Shown here one piece after another: positions 1 through 9,002 of a DNA stretch of 64,000 nucleotides. The translations under genes were made by a program, and so were the position numbers. The stretch lies in assembly GCF_038446525.1 (NCBI RefSeq), contig NZ_CP151792.1, positions 558,001 to 622,000 of the forward strand, read 5' to 3'. Below the pieces are notes generated by a model. It ran no database searches. It was not told the origin of the DNA and was given only the letters and a program-made list of their open reading frames with translations. The stretch comes from Methanolobus sp. ZRKC5. GTDB taxonomy: Archaea; Halobacteriota; Methanosarcinia; Methanosarcinales; Methanosarcinaceae. The stretch's first letter is position 1. Each line of letters begins with the position of its first letter.

Positions 1-750
1 TATGTTCTGGCAACCTTCTACTTCCAGAACCTCAAAGTCAAATATCTCTGCAAATTCAGCCACTTTTTCATCAAAATTATCTGTATGTAATAATCCAGTT
101 CTGATCTTGGCAACCCGCTTGTATCCAGTAATTTCATTGACCTTTCGAAGCATCTTAATCGTTTTTTCAGGCTTTTCTGGATCAACTCTCATAATCTCCC
201 TCCAGGTGTGTGCAAACATGGGTGTAAACAGAAATGTTCCCTTATCACTGAACTTCTTGAGAGTCGAAAGATATTCACTACAGCCACCCAGAGTAGCACC
301 TACACAATCATCAACTGTCCGTGTGTCATCCTGAAGTATTCTCACAGGACATGATTTTTCAAGATGCTCGAAATCTGTTTTAATCTTATCGAATACGTTT
401 CCACAAAGTCCGTAAAAGAGGAGAATGCCGCTGGAATACTTACTTAGCTTTTCAAGTAATTTGTACACTTCTGTTTTAAGTGTTTTAGGAAGCTCATGCA
501 ATGCAAGCTCAACCATGTACACCATTACAGTATAGCTATGAGGATCATTCTTGTAAGCTTCAGTATCCACCGGAAGTTTGTCGGGAGATAGGAGCTGATA
601 GCTGAGACCTACCTTTTGTAGTTTGGAAGTGAAATCATCCTCCTGCCCATTGGCAACAACCAGTATGTCATCTACTGAAGAATCATTTTCCAGGATGTGA
701 ACAACTTCGTCTTGTAGGATCTTACATGATAGTATTGTCAACAATGGCAT
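1..750 (-). CDS. DUF1638 family protein, 3' end outside the window
   Basis: The reverse strand is open from an ATG at 750 to the window edge, giving 250 codons without a stop. The reading starts MPLLTILSCKILQDEVVHIL and contains LFYGLCGN and a DDCVGATLGG stretch, which I recognise as the DUF1638 pattern. Conserved Cys residues in these two stretches could bind a metal or cofactor; this is inference. DUF1638 genes often lie near corrinoid methyltransferase genes in methanogens (recalled, not checked). An AAGGTAAT stretch just upstream can serve as ribosome binding site. A small membrane protein gene ends about 40 bp upstream, so the two may be co-transcribed. The biochemical function of the family is not established. 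Confidence 0.8.
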   Translation of the reverse strand, partial: MPLLTILSCKILQDEVVHILENDSSVDDILVVANGQEDDFTSKLQKVGLSYQLLSPDKLPVDTEAYKNDPHSYTVMVYMVELALHELPKTLKTEVYKLLEKLSKYSSGILLFYGLCGNVFDKIKTDFEHLEKSCPVRILQDDTRTVDDCVGATLGGCSEYLSTLKKFSDKGTFLFTPMFAHTWREIMRVDPEKPEKTIKMLRKVNEITGYKRVAKIRTGLLHTDNFDEKVAEFAEIFDFEVLEVEGCQNI

Positions 751-791
751 ATTATTACCTTATTCACTATTTGCTATTCATTCTTTTGCAT

Positions 792-947
792 TTACAGATA
801 AACAAAACTTACCGCAAAAGCCGCGACTCCGGAAGGTATCCCAACAAACAGCGAAAAGAAGATCTTATCCTGCAGGACCTGGGTAACAAGTACAGTTACC
901 AATATGAAAATAACAAGACTTATTATCACGATCTTTGCAATTTGCAT
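792..947 (-). CDS. Small two-helix membrane protein (51 aa)
   Basis: A short reverse-strand frame encodes 51 residues. The first hydrophobic segment spans roughly residues 3-22 (rich in I, V and L), a short polar link VLQDKIF follows, and a second hydrophobic segment spans residues 29-51. This fits two transmembrane helices with little outside the membrane. A GTG at 962 in the same frame would add five residues (VWDQQ), and neither start has a strong ribosome binding site. It lies about 40 bp upstream of the DUF1638 gene on the same strand. I do not recognise the family. The strongly hydrophobic, well-formed reading supports coding, but the size makes this tentative. Confidence 0.5.
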   Translation of the reverse strand: MQIAKIVIISLVIFILVTVLVTQVLQDKIFFSLFVGIPSGVAAFAVSFVYL

Positions 948-1073
948 CTGTTGATCCCACACGAACTATTTACACTGGTTTATTAAAAATAGTAGCATTC
1001 TAATAGAATGAGAAGTTGACGCTCTTTAAAAGTACATTTGTTATATAATTTGCAAAAACTCGAAGGTGAGAAC

Positions 1074-1574
1074 GTGGAAAACGACTCTATGGAAAATAAA
1101 CTAATTATCCGGCAGACAAATGAACGTGATATTCCCCTCATTATGGACTTTGTACGGTCACTTGCTGAATTTGAAGGTCTCGGAGAACATGTCCTTTCGA
1201 CGGAAGAAAGTCTTCATACTGCCCTGTTTGGAAAAAGACCGTATGCTGAGGCGATAATAGCTGAGCTTAACGACAAACCTGCAGGCTTCATTATATTCTT
1301 CCATAATTTCTCTTCCTTTGTTGGTAAACCCGGTTTGTATATCGAAGACATATTTGTCTATCCAAAATTCCGCAGTATGGGTGTTGGAAAAGCACTTGTG
1401 CTCCGTTGCGGACAAATTGCAGAAAAACGTAACTGCGGAAGAATAGAGTGGAGTATGCTCGACTGGAATCCTGCAAAAGAGTTCTATGAACACTTTGGTG
1501 CTAAAGTCCAGAAAGAGTGGATCATATACAGGTTGGACGAGCAGGGCATAAAAGACCTTGCAGGAAAGAAGTAA
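1074..1574 (+). CDS. GNAT acetyltransferase, diamine acetyltransferase-like
   Basis: The protein of about 166 residues is a single GNAT domain. The acetyl-CoA binding motif A is visible as VYPKFRSMGVGKAL, preceded by LYIEDIFV, and the C-terminal WNPAKEFYEHFGA stretch is typical. The IIFFHNFSSFVGKPGLYIED arrangement resembles spermidine/spermine and thialysine N-acetyltransferases (SSAT branch), so a small amine is the likely acyl acceptor. The exact substrate cannot be read from the sequence. The start is uncertain. A GGTGAG ribosome binding site lies 3 nt before the GTG at 1074, an ATG at 1089 is a second choice, and the frame is open upstream to 1038. The gene stands alone, with a convergent ABC transporter operon downstream. 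Confidence 0.85.
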   Translation: MENDSMENKLIIRQTNERDIPLIMDFVRSLAEFEGLGEHVLSTEESLHTALFGKRPYAEAIIAELNDKPAGFIIFFHNFSSFVGKPGLYIEDIFVYPKFRSMGVGKALVLRCGQIAEKRNCGRIEWSMLDWNPAKEFYEHFGAKVQKEWIIYRLDEQGIKDLAGKK

Positions 1575-1638
1575 ACGAATTACTTCAATATCCTGCCATC
1601 ATTTTTCAATTATAGGACATTGCTTTTTGTCATGTGAC

Positions 1639-2361
1639 CTATAGTATTTTGCTGAGGAAGGATTGTGTCCGCTCATGCTGGGCATTGGAGAATATTTCAT
1701 CAGGCGTTCCCCGTTCAACTATCATTCCATCATCCATGAAAAGAACTCGGTCACCAACTTCCCTTGCAAATCCCATTTCATGAGTGACAACCACCATTGT
1801 CATGCCTGCCTGTGCCAGATCTTTCATAACACCAAGAACCTCTCCCACCATCTCCGGATCGAGTGCTGATGTTGGTTCATCAAAGAGCATAAGCTTTGGA
1901 TGCATGGCAAGAGCCCTTGCAATTGCAACCCTTTGTTTCTGCCCTCCTGAAAGAGCTGATGGATACACATCTGCCTTGTCTTCAAGACCCACTTTCTTCA
2001 GCAGGTCAAGAGCACGTTTCTCAGCTTTCTCATTTGAGAGTTTCCTGACCTTCATTGGTGCCATGGCAACATTCTGAAGTGTGGTTTTGTGGGGAAAAAG
2101 ATTAAAATGCTGGAATACCATGCCAGCCTCCTCACGTATCCTGTTAATGTTAATATTTTTATCAGTTATCTTTTCATTATCAATGATAATTTCACCTGAT
2201 GTCGGCATTTCCAGAAGGTTAATACACCTGAGGAAAGTACTTTTTCCTGAACCTGAAGGACCTATAACGCAGACTACTTCGCTTTCTTCTATATCCACAG
2301 AGATGCCTTTCAGTACTTCAAGCTCTCCAAATCTCTTGTAAAGGTCTTTAACTTCTATCAC
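1639..2361 (-). CDS. glnQ: Polar amino acid ABC transporter, ATP-binding subunit
   Basis: This is the ATPase of a polar amino acid uptake system of the GlnQ/HisP type, acting on the cytoplasmic face of the membrane. Visible motifs in order are Walker [10 protein letters not shown], the Q-loop region [10 protein letters not shown], the signature [15 protein letters not shown], Walker [14 protein letters not shown] and the switch HEM. The length of about 240 residues matches the family. Ribosome binding site GGAGG at 2372-2376 sits 10 nt before a GTG at 2361, which gives the usual [12 protein letters not shown] start; GTG 2367 and TTG 2370 are alternatives. The start overlaps the end of the permease gene, so the two are probably translationally coupled. 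It is the last gene of the minus-strand binding protein-permease-ATPase order. Confidence 0.93.
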   Translation of the reverse strand: MIEVKDLYKRFGELEVLKGISVDIEESEVVCVIGPSGSGKSTFLRCINLLEMPTSGEIIIDNEKITDKNININRIREEAGMVFQHFNLFPHKTTLQNVAMAPMKVRKLSNEKAEKRALDLLKKVGLEDKADVYPSALSGGQKQRVAIARALAMHPKLMLFDEPTSALDPEMVGEVLGVMKDLAQAGMTMVVVTHEMGFAREVGDRVLFMDDGMIVERGTPDEIFSNAQHERTQSFLSKIL

Positions 2362-3040
2362 TGACACCAAGCCTCCTTTCTGAATATGCGACTACGCGTG
2401 ATATTACGATTGTCAGTATCAGATACATCAATGCCACGGCAATATACACCGGAAAAGCTGCAAATGTCCTGGAAATGTATAACTGTCCGGTCTTTAGCAG
2501 TTCATGCACGCCAATTACAGCGAGAAGTGACGAATCTTTTAAAAGAGCAATGAACTCATTCCCAAGAGGAGGTATTATTCTCCTGAATGCCTGTGGAAGG
2601 ATAATCTCTTTCATTGCCATCCTTTCATTCATACCAAGTGAGCGTGCTGCTTCCATCTGTCCCCTGTCAATGGATTGTATACCTGCACGTACGATCTCTG
2701 CAATATAAGCTCCACTGTTTATACTGCATACAATAATACCGGCAAGTATCGGATCTATCTGCAATGGATTCCCCGTTGCATTTGAATAAAGACCTGGAAT
2801 ACCATAGTAGAATAATAATATCTGTACCAACAGGGGAGTTCCCCTTATAAAATCAATATAAACAATGCTTGGATATCTGAATATTCTTTTTTGGGACAAC
2901 TTGCCAAGGCCGCTGATCGTACCAAGTATCATTCCGAAAAACAGAGAGAAAGATGTTATCTCAATTGTTATCATTGACCCTGCTATCAGGTCAGGTAAGA
3001 CTTTGATGATGTGTTCCAGATATGTAGATAAAAGGGACAA
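2348..3040 (-). CDS. glnP: Polar amino acid ABC transporter, permease subunit
   Basis: The 230-residue integral membrane protein belongs to the His/Glu/Gln/Arg permease family (HisM/GlnP). It has several hydrophobic helices and the cytoplasmic EAA loop, seen as [20 protein letters not shown] followed by [17 protein letters not shown]. The RGTPLLVQI segment is also typical of this family. It would form a homodimeric channel with the GlnQ-like ATPase and receive substrate from the binding lipoprotein encoded upstream. The start is a TTG at 3040, supported by a GAGG ribosome binding site about 8 nt upstream. It overlaps the ATPase gene at its 3' end. The specific amino acid is unknown. Confidence 0.93.
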   Translation of the reverse strand: MSLLSTYLEHIIKVLPDLIAGSMITIEITSFSLFFGMILGTISGLGKLSQKRIFRYPSIVYIDFIRGTPLLVQILLFYYGIPGLYSNATGNPLQIDPILAGIIVCSINSGAYIAEIVRAGIQSIDRGQMEAARSLGMNERMAMKEIILPQAFRRIIPPLGNEFIALLKDSSLLAVIGVHELLKTGQLYISRTFAAFPVYIAVALMYLILTIVISRVVAYSERRLGVSDRS

Positions 3041-3210
3041 GGATATTACCTCGGTTTTTTGTAAAAATAATCAGTACATTATTCTGAAAGTAGGCACACA
3101 TGAACGACATATAAATATATCGCTACAGATTTTTTCGTTTTTCGGCAGGAGAAAATATAAGAAATAGTGAATATGCAAATGGGAATTGCATATTCAGAAT
3201 ATTAAAGTGT

Positions 3211-4014
3211 TTAGAAATAGTCTCCCATTATCTGGTCGTATGTACCATCTTCCTGAACGTTAGCAAGACCTGCATTGAGCATTTCAAGAAGCTCAGTATT
3301 TCCGTTCTTTACTGCAAAACCATAGGAATCGCTCTGTATATCGTCATCGACAATCTTTATTACACCAGGATTCTGGACCATGTAAGATTTTGTAACTGGC
3401 AGGTCATTTATCATGAAATCTGCACGTCCGCTCTGGATGTTCATAACAATGTCACTAACATGTGCAAGATAAATAATTTCGTCAATTATGCCTTCTGCTT
3501 TGAGTTCATCAGCTTTCAAAGCTCCTGTGGAACCTTGCTGAACTACAGCAACCTTACCCTGAACATCATCCAGGCTCTTGATCTCCTCGTTATCAGCAGC
3601 AACAGCAAGGGAAAGACCTGCATTGATGTATGGTTCACTGAAGTCTACAGATTCTTCTCTTTCTGCAGTAATTGTCATACCAGAGGCTATTAAGTCGATC
3701 TGTCCTGACTGGAGGGCAGGGATAAGTGCATCAAATTCAAGATCCTTCCATTCTATTTCAAAGCCCTGATCCTCTGCAATTGCATTGATAAGGTCCACAT
3801 CAAAACCTATGATCTCATTGCTGTTGTTCGCATCTGCATATTCAAATGGTGGGAAATAAGGTTCTGTTCCTACAATATAAGTTGTTACCTCAGCTGTTTC
3901 TTCAACCATCCCATCATCTGCACTGTCTTTTTCTGTGCTGTCAGCACATCCGGAAACGGCGACTAGTCCTAGCATTAATATTCCTATTATTAAAAAACTC
4001 ATTATTTTCTTCAT
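3211..4014 (-). CDS. glnH: Amino acid-binding lipoprotein of the ABC transporter
   Basis: The protein of 267 residues is an extracellular solute-binding protein family 3 member. A lipoprotein signal peptide covers about residues 1-22, with the lipobox LVAVSGC and Cys22 as expected lipidation site. The binding fold starts at TYIVGTEPYFPPFEY and continues with EIIGFDVDLINAIAE and GMTITAEREESVDFSEPY, all typical of polar amino acid receptors. It is the first gene of the binding protein-permease-ATPase set on the minus strand. A short acidic linker rich in Asp and Glu lies between the lipid anchor and the domain. The signal sequence is almost the same as that of the neighbouring repeat lipoprotein at 4308-4664. 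Confidence 0.92.
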   Translation of the reverse strand: MKKIMSFLIIGILMLGLVAVSGCADSTEKDSADDGMVEETAEVTTYIVGTEPYFPPFEYADANNSNEIIGFDVDLINAIAEDQGFEIEWKDLEFDALIPALQSGQIDLIASGMTITAEREESVDFSEPYINAGLSLAVAADNEEIKSLDDVQGKVAVVQQGSTGALKADELKAEGIIDEIIYLAHVSDIVMNIQSGRADFMINDLPVTKSYMVQNPGVIKIVDDDIQSDSYGFAVKNGNTELLEMLNAGLANVQEDGTYDQIMGDYF

Positions 4015-4307
4015 TATTGATCTTCCCTGGACAATTATCTATATTTTATATAGTAACTATAGACCAATACCCATAATTGAGCAATCAACTTAAGGTTTTC
4101 TATTTTAAGTTCGTAACCTATCAGCAAAAAACAGTATGAATAAGCGGATTTAGTAGTTAAATGAATAAATTTTTATTTTAGAAAATAATTAAAGAGAGGA
4201 AATAAAAAAATACCAAATGAAGAAAAAGATGTTTATCATACATCCTGACAATCACGTGAATTTACATTCAGGAAGACTGCCAGGGCATGATGTTATCTTA
4301 AATGAAT

Positions 4308-4664
4308 TTACTCTGCTGCTGTTTCGTTAGCAACTTCTTCTGCAACTTCTTCTGCAACTTCTTCTGCAACTTCTTCTGCAACTTCTTCTGCAACTTCTTC
4401 TGCAACTTCTTCTGCAGTTTCCTCTGTTGCATCTACATCTTCAGCAACATCTTCTGCTACATCTTCAGCAGTTTCCTCTGCTGCATCTACATCTTCAGCA
4501 ACATCTTCTGCTACATCTTCAGCAGTTTCCTCTGCTGCATCTACATCTTCAGCAACATCTTCTGCTACATCTTCAGCAACATCTTCTGTTGTGTCTGCAC
4601 ATCCTGATACGGCAACAAGTCCAACCATCAGGAAAACCATGAGTAAGCTTAAAAATTTCTTCAT
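4308..4664 (-). CDS. Acidic repeat lipoprotein built from AEDV/AEEV units
   Basis: The protein of 118 residues has a lipoprotein signal peptide (lipobox LVAVSGC at about residues 16-22) followed almost entirely by short repeats. After CADTTEDV come three 18-residue units made of three AEDV and one DAAEET (or DATEET) block, then seven exact AEEV units, then ANETAAE. Nearly half the mature residues are Asp or Glu, so the mature chain is a long, strongly acidic string, probably helical or disordered. The signal peptide closely matches that of the amino acid-binding lipoprotein encoded downstream, which suggests that it arose by partial duplication of that gene. The function is unknown; an extended cell-surface spacer is one possibility. 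Confidence 0.75.
   Translation of the reverse strand: MKKFLSLLMVFLMVGLVAVSGCADTTEDVAEDVAEDVAEDVDAAEETAEDVAEDVAEDVDAAEETAEDVAEDVAEDVDATEETAEEVAEEVAEEVAEEVAEEVAEEVAEEVANETAAE
4332..4415. repeat. 12-bp tandem repeat, 7 copies, inside lipoprotein gene
   Basis: The unit AACTTCTTCTGC (plus strand) is repeated seven times without change and encodes the AEEV repeats of the minus-strand lipoprotein. The perfect copies suggest recent expansion by slippage. The length is a multiple of three, so copy-number change would not shift the frame. Confidence 0.95.
4416..4577. repeat. 54-bp tandem repeat, 3 copies, inside lipoprotein gene
   Basis: Three successive near-identical 54-bp units encode the 18-residue AEDV-AEDV-AEDV-DAAEET blocks. 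They directly adjoin the 12-bp repeat array and are themselves built from 12-bp-like subunits. The last copy differs by an Ala to Thr change. Confidence 0.85.
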
Positions 4665-4839
4665 ATTAAATCTCCAATTACTATATTTCTATAGCCCTAT
4701 ATATTCTATAGACTCCTGCGAATTGACTATAAGTTACTTAAGTTTTTCTATTCATGACGTTTCTTGATATCATATTTTAATACAAAGAACATCGCGGTAA
4801 AGACTAAGAAAAATATTTATCCTCACAAATCCTGATTAC

Positions 4840-5301
4840 ATGCCAATAAGTAAAACCAGTATCAACATGCAAATAAAATGGATAAATGGATCTGATGATT
4901 TCAGTGATGCCTACAAAGTTCGCAGAGATGTTTTTGTAATTGAACAGAACATCGATGAGAATCTTGAACTCGATGAATATGATGTTATATCCCTACATCT
5001 TGTTGTATATAATGATAAAATACCGGTTGCCACAGGAAGGATATTTGAGCATGATGATTCTTTTACTATCGGAAGGATATGTATAATTAAAGAATATCGC
5101 AACCGGAATATTGGAAAATTGCTGATGAAAAATCTTATAGAAAAAACAATTTCAATGGGAGCTAAAGAGCTTCATTTGTCATCACAGCTATATGCTACAG
5201 GTTTCTACAAAAAGTTTGGTTTTAAAGAATATGGAGAGACTTATGATGACGCAGGTATCGAACATATCTCAATGATCCGAAAGACCAGCGGACATAAATA
5301 A
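4840..5301 (+). CDS. GNAT acetyltransferase, ElaA/YjcF-like
   Basis: The protein of 153 residues is a single GNAT domain. The opening YKVRRDVFVIEQNIDENLELDEYD is characteristic of the ElaA/YjcF (COG2153) branch of GNAT acyltransferases. The acetyl-CoA loop is visible as IIKEYRNRNIGKLLM and the end as YATGFYKKFGFKEYGE. The acyl acceptor is unknown. No clear ribosome binding site precedes ATG 4840 or the in-frame ATG at 4867, so the transcript may be leaderless or start at the second ATG. It is a single gene that faces the convergent pdaD gene. Confidence 0.85.
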   Translation: MPISKTSINMQIKWINGSDDFSDAYKVRRDVFVIEQNIDENLELDEYDVISLHLVVYNDKIPVATGRIFEHDDSFTIGRICIIKEYRNRNIGKLLMKNLIEKTISMGAKELHLSSQLYATGFYKKFGFKEYGETYDDAGIEHISMIRKTSGHK

Positions 5302-5331
5302 GAAAATTAAAAAGAATCATTTCAATCCCTT

Positions 5332-5883
5332 TTATTCAATAAAAACCATTGCCGCTATGACTGACGTCCACTTTCCTTCCTTGTCACCATTTGCTGTCTG
5401 ACAATAGTGAGTTGTATCTATTATATGTCCGCTTGCTTTGTAGACCTGTTCTCTTTCATGCCATGCACAGTCAGCATCGAATTCAATTCCCAGAGTAGTT
5501 GCAAGCATTGTTGCCGCCAGATCTTCAGCATACTCTCCTGCTGTGAGTTCATCCTCACCAAAAGTATGGTGTTCAGAGATATAGCCATAGTTATTCTCAT
5601 TTACCGGAACTGCTGTGCCAACAGCTGCTGATATAAGCCTTTGTGTTTCATTCGTCTCATTGCGTGCAAGAACACAATGTACGATCTCTCCTGCAGGCAA
5701 TTGTTCAATTCCTTCATCCCTGGACACCCGTTTGCAATTGGGTGGAAGTATACTGGAAACGGTGACAAGATTGTATTTTTCTATTTTAGCATCGCGCAGT
5801 GCCAATTCAAAAGATGCTAACTTGTCTTTGTGTACACCAACACCTTTAGTCAAAAAACACTTTTTTGGAACCATTTTAATCAT
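5332..5883 (-). CDS. pdaD: Pyruvoyl-dependent arginine decarboxylase
   Basis: This enzyme converts arginine to agmatine, the first step of archaeal polyamine synthesis; agmatine is also needed for tRNA-Ile2 agmatidine modification. The proenzyme cleaves itself between two serines to make a pyruvoyl group. The site is visible as VTVSSILPP, with the Ser pair at residues 43-44. Other family features are the start [19 protein letters not shown], the [12 protein letters not shown] stretch and the [11 protein letters not shown] segment. The length of 183 residues is close to the family norm. Two ATG codons (5883 and 5874) could serve as start. The gene is monocistronic in this window. Confidence 0.93.
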   Translation of the reverse strand: MIKMVPKKCFLTKGVGVHKDKLASFELALRDAKIEKYNLVTVSSILPPNCKRVSRDEGIEQLPAGEIVHCVLARNETNETQRLISAAVGTAVPVNENNYGYISEHHTFGEDELTAGEYAEDLAATMLATTLGIEFDADCAWHEREQVYKASGHIIDTTHYCQTANGDKEGKWTSVIAAMVFIE

Positions 5884-6190
5884 CGCTTTATATGTAGTTT
5901 TAATCTGGATTTCAGAGAATTATCGTTTTTCATGCTCTTATGCATAAACTAATCTTATCGATTTCACAATTAATACTGAAAACGTATTCTCGTATAATAA
6001 CATTATGAGTGCTTAAATTTAATTGAAGGCTTAAATTTAATTAAAAAACAATTTTGCAAACATAAGATTTAAAATAAAAATGGAAAATATTTCCCGTGTA
6101 AATTTAATGTAGAATTAAATATGAGATATTTTAAAGTGCAATATAGTCTTTAAAGGATGAATTCATTAATAACTGCGGAGCCAGTCAAAA
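5884..6190. other. AT-rich intergenic region between divergent genes
   Basis: About 300 bp lie between the divergently transcribed pdaD and helicase genes. The stretch is very AT-rich and contains the repeated string GGCTTAAATTTAATT-like near 6012-6045. It must hold both promoters, but I cannot place TATA boxes with confidence. I see no gene in it. Confidence 0.5.
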
Positions 6191-8995
6191 ATGGAAATTT
6201 CCCAACTGATCAGCAAAATAAAATCTTCAAGGAAATATGAAGGACAGATTACCCATATTGAGGACGTGCCCACCAGAGAAGCAGAATACAGGAATATAGA
6301 ACTCAATCCGCTGATCAGATATGCTTTGAACGAAAATGGAATTGAACAACTCTATGCCCATCAGGCTGAAGCAGTTAGCACTGCACGGGAAAAGAAGAAC
6401 ATTGTTCTTTCCACCAGTACTGCCAGTGGCAAATCCTTATGCTACATGCTACCTGTTTTTGAGCGTTTGCTGGAAGAGCCACATGCCACGGCACTTTACA
6501 TATCACCCCTAAATGCCCTTGTAAATGACCAGCTTGACACTTTCAGGAAACTTAGCCACACAATGAGATTGAATGTGAATATCGATAGATTCGTTGGTTC
6601 CATGAGCAAGGCTGAAAAAGATAACGTAAAATACGGAAATACCAAGATAATTTTTACAAATCCCGAAATGCTGCATTTGAGTTTCCTGCAATGGAAACAT
6701 CAATGGAAGCATTTCCTTTCGAATCTCAACTTTATAATCCTGGATGAAAGCCATTCATACAGCGGAGTCATGGGAAGCCATATGGCAAACCTGCTAAGAC
6801 GACTGAACCGTATTTGCGAACACTATGGTTCAAACCCTCAATATATATGTTGCACTGCAACCATCGGAAACCCGGTTGAACATAGCTCATCACTTATAGG
6901 AAAAGATGTCAGCCTGATAGACAATGACAGTTCCGGACAGGGTGCTCAGAAGTTTGTTTTCTGGAATCCTCCACTTTATGTGAAAGCCAGGAACTTCACC
7001 CAGAGAAAAGCCAGCTTCGGGGAAACAGTAGACCTTTTCACAACCTTTGTGCAAAGCGACCTCCAGACAATCGTTTTTGCAAGGTTGAGACAAAAGGTTG
7101 AGAGGATGTACGTCCAGGCAAAGAACACACTTGCCAGCAGAGGAATAGATAAAAAAATCAGCTCTTACAGAGGAGGCTATCACGGTGATGAACGTGAAGC
7201 TATTGAAAAAGAGCTTGCACAGGGAAACATTGAAGGTGTGATATCCACCAACGCTCTTGAACTTGGAATTGACATCGGAGGACTTGATGCCTGTATCATG
7301 GACGGATTCCCGGGAACTATTATGAGTGCAAGACAACAGGCAGGACGAGCAGGTCGTGGAAACCGGGAAAGCATAGTCACCCTTGTTGCAGATTCCAATG
7401 CACTTGACCAGTACTACATGAGAAATCCCGAAGACTTCTTCAGACGAAATTGTGAGGAAGCAGTTATCAATGTCTCGAACCGCTACATACAGGCAGGGCA
7501 TTTGCTCTGTGCTGCAAAGGAGATGCCACTAAGACCTAAGGACAGCGAATATTTCGGTGCTGAGTTTGAGACCATCGTTGAAGTACTTGAAGAAGAAGGA
7601 TTGCTGGAAGGAATTGATGAAAAGAGGTCGCTAGACCCTACTCCACATATGAAAGTTTCCATCCGCGGTATTGACAGTGACAGCTATACTATTATTGACA
7701 AAACAAGCAGAAGACCTCTTGAAAAGAATATAGAGAGACTGCGTGCCTACAGGGAAGCTTTTGAAGGTGCGGTGTACATTAACAAAGGTACTCCTTACTG
7801 TGTTACAAAACAGGACCATGATAAAAGAGAGATACATGTTGAGAAGGCGCAGGATGGCTACTATACTAAATCCCTTGTATCATCGGACATAGTCATCAGA
7901 GAAGTTGTTGAAACAAAAGCTCTGGCAACATTTCCTGACGTAAAGGTAGGGTTTGGGGATGTGGATGTCACCCAGCAGGTTACGGGATATAAAAAAATTC
8001 AGCAGCGTACTGACACTGAGCTTGGACAGTTGTCCCTGGATATGCCGGAATTTAGGTTGGAGACCGAAGCCCTGTGGCTTGAACTACCTTACATGTTCAC
8101 CGAATTGGTAAACGAACACGAACGTGATTTTGCAGGCGGTATACATGCCATTGAACACGCAATTATAGCAATGTACCCGCTGCACCTGCTGGCTGACAGG
8201 AATGATGTAGGTGGTGTTTCCACACCAGAGCATGATGATCTTTCCGGAAAAAGCGGGATATTCGTGTATGACGGACACCCCGGCGGTGTGGGCTATGCTG
8301 AAAGTGGCTACGGTAAAATCGTAGAAATGCTGGAAGTAACCTTAAAGTCTATTGAAAGCTGTCCTTGCATCGAAGGTTGTCCATCGTGTATTCAGTCGCC
8401 AAAATGTGGAAACAACAATAATCCCCTTGACAAGGATGCAGCAATAATCATGCTGAGGAAGATGCTTGGTAAACCTGCCTACATTCCTCAAAAAAGAAAA
8501 TCTCATGCTAAATCTGAAAAACCAGAGAGACGTGCAACCATTGCACCCACACCTACAGAGCGAAAAGACAAACCATTTGACCATTCTGCTGCGCTTAACA
8601 GAGCAAGAAGAAAACTCAGACAACGTGACAGGAAAAGCGCATCTGAATGGGTACAGGAAGGCATTAAAGCCGGAAAAGAGCAGAATGATCAGGAGCTGGC
8701 GTATGAGTGTTTTGAAGCGGCCTTGCAATTGCAGCCTTCTAATGCCACTGCCCTTATGAATAAAGGGATAACCTGTCTTCGTCTTGGTCAGAACCAGATG
8801 GCTTTAACGTGTTTCAACAAACTGATCAGCATGGGCTATGCTAAAAGCGTGGTCTGGAAGCATAAGGGTATTGCCTTGCATCGACTTGGTGATCACAGGG
8901 GAGCTGTCGAGATGTTCGATGAAGCATTAATGGAAAAGCCGGATGATGCAAAGTTACATGAACTCAGGAAGAAAGCGATTAACAAGATGAAATAA
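6191..8995 (+). CDS. DEAD/DEAH helicase with DUF1998 domain and C-terminal TPRs
   Basis: The 934-residue protein is a superfamily 2 helicase of the YprA/MrfA type (COG1205). Walker A STSTASGKS lies at about residues 74-82, motif II is LDESHSY at about 184-190, and motif VI is QQAGRAGRGNRES. A four-Cys cluster (C-x-C-x3-GC-x2-C ... KCG at about residues 723-739) matches the zinc-binding DUF1998 end of MrfA proteins. From about residue 800 a basic linker leads into tetratricopeptide repeats (ECFEAALQLQPSNATALMNKG and later units). In Bacillus MrfA works in DNA repair with MrfB, an exonuclease with a TPR tail. Here the TPR part is on the helicase and no nuclease gene is adjacent. A GGAG site about 10 nt upstream supports the ATG. 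Confidence 0.9.
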   Translation: MEISQLISKIKSSRKYEGQITHIEDVPTREAEYRNIELNPLIRYALNENGIEQLYAHQAEAVSTAREKKNIVLSTSTASGKSLCYMLPVFERLLEEPHATALYISPLNALVNDQLDTFRKLSHTMRLNVNIDRFVGSMSKAEKDNVKYGNTKIIFTNPEMLHLSFLQWKHQWKHFLSNLNFIILDESHSYSGVMGSHMANLLRRLNRICEHYGSNPQYICCTATIGNPVEHSSSLIGKDVSLIDNDSSGQGAQKFVFWNPPLYVKARNFTQRKASFGETVDLFTTFVQSDLQTIVFARLRQKVERMYVQAKNTLASRGIDKKISSYRGGYHGDEREAIEKELAQGNIEGVISTNALELGIDIGGLDACIMDGFPGTIMSARQQAGRAGRGNRESIVTLVADSNALDQYYMRNPEDFFRRNCEEAVINVSNRYIQAGHLLCAAKEMPLRPKDSEYFGAEFETIVEVLEEEGLLEGIDEKRSLDPTPHMKVSIRGIDSDSYTIIDKTSRRPLEKNIERLRAYREAFEGAVYINKGTPYCVTKQDHDKREIHVEKAQDGYYTKSLVSSDIVIREVVETKALATFPDVKVGFGDVDVTQQVTGYKKIQQRTDTELGQLSLDMPEFRLETEALWLELPYMFTELVNEHERDFAGGIHAIEHAIIAMYPLHLLADRNDVGGVSTPEHDDLSGKSGIFVYDGHPGGVGYAESGYGKIVEMLEVTLKSIESCPCIEGCPSCIQSPKCGNNNNPLDKDAAIIMLRKMLGKPAYIPQKRKSHAKSEKPERRATIAPTPTERKDKPFDHSAALNRARRKLRQRDRKSASEWVQEGIKAGKEQNDQELAYECFEAALQLQPSNATALMNKGITCLRLGQNQMALTCFNKLISMGYAKSVVWKHKGIALHRLGDHRGAVEMFDEALMEKPDDAKLHELRKKAINKMK

Positions 8996-9002
8996 AATAT
9001 TT
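8995..9002 (+). repeat. Target site duplication of IS1-like element (left)
   Basis: The octamer AAATATTT lies just before the element and is repeated exactly at 9743-9750 just after it. Duplications of 8-9 bp are typical of the IS1 family. The copy begins at the last base of the helicase stop codon, so that gene is not broken. Confidence 0.85.

Noticed and set aside
726-986. 86-codon plus-strand frame starting near 726
   Set aside because: It overlaps the start of the DUF1638 gene and the small membrane gene on the other strand and has no family-like features.
4332-4577. Possible CRISPR or regulatory repeat array
   Set aside because: The units are directly contiguous, have no spacers, are multiples of three and code for AEEV/AEDV, so they are protein-coding tandem repeats.
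4302-4607. Plus-strand frame rich in Phe, Cys and Asn repeats opposite the lipoprotein gene
   Set aside because: It is the antisense reading of the 12-bp and 54-bp repeats. The minus-strand frame has a proper lipoprotein signal, so the plus-strand one is a by-product.
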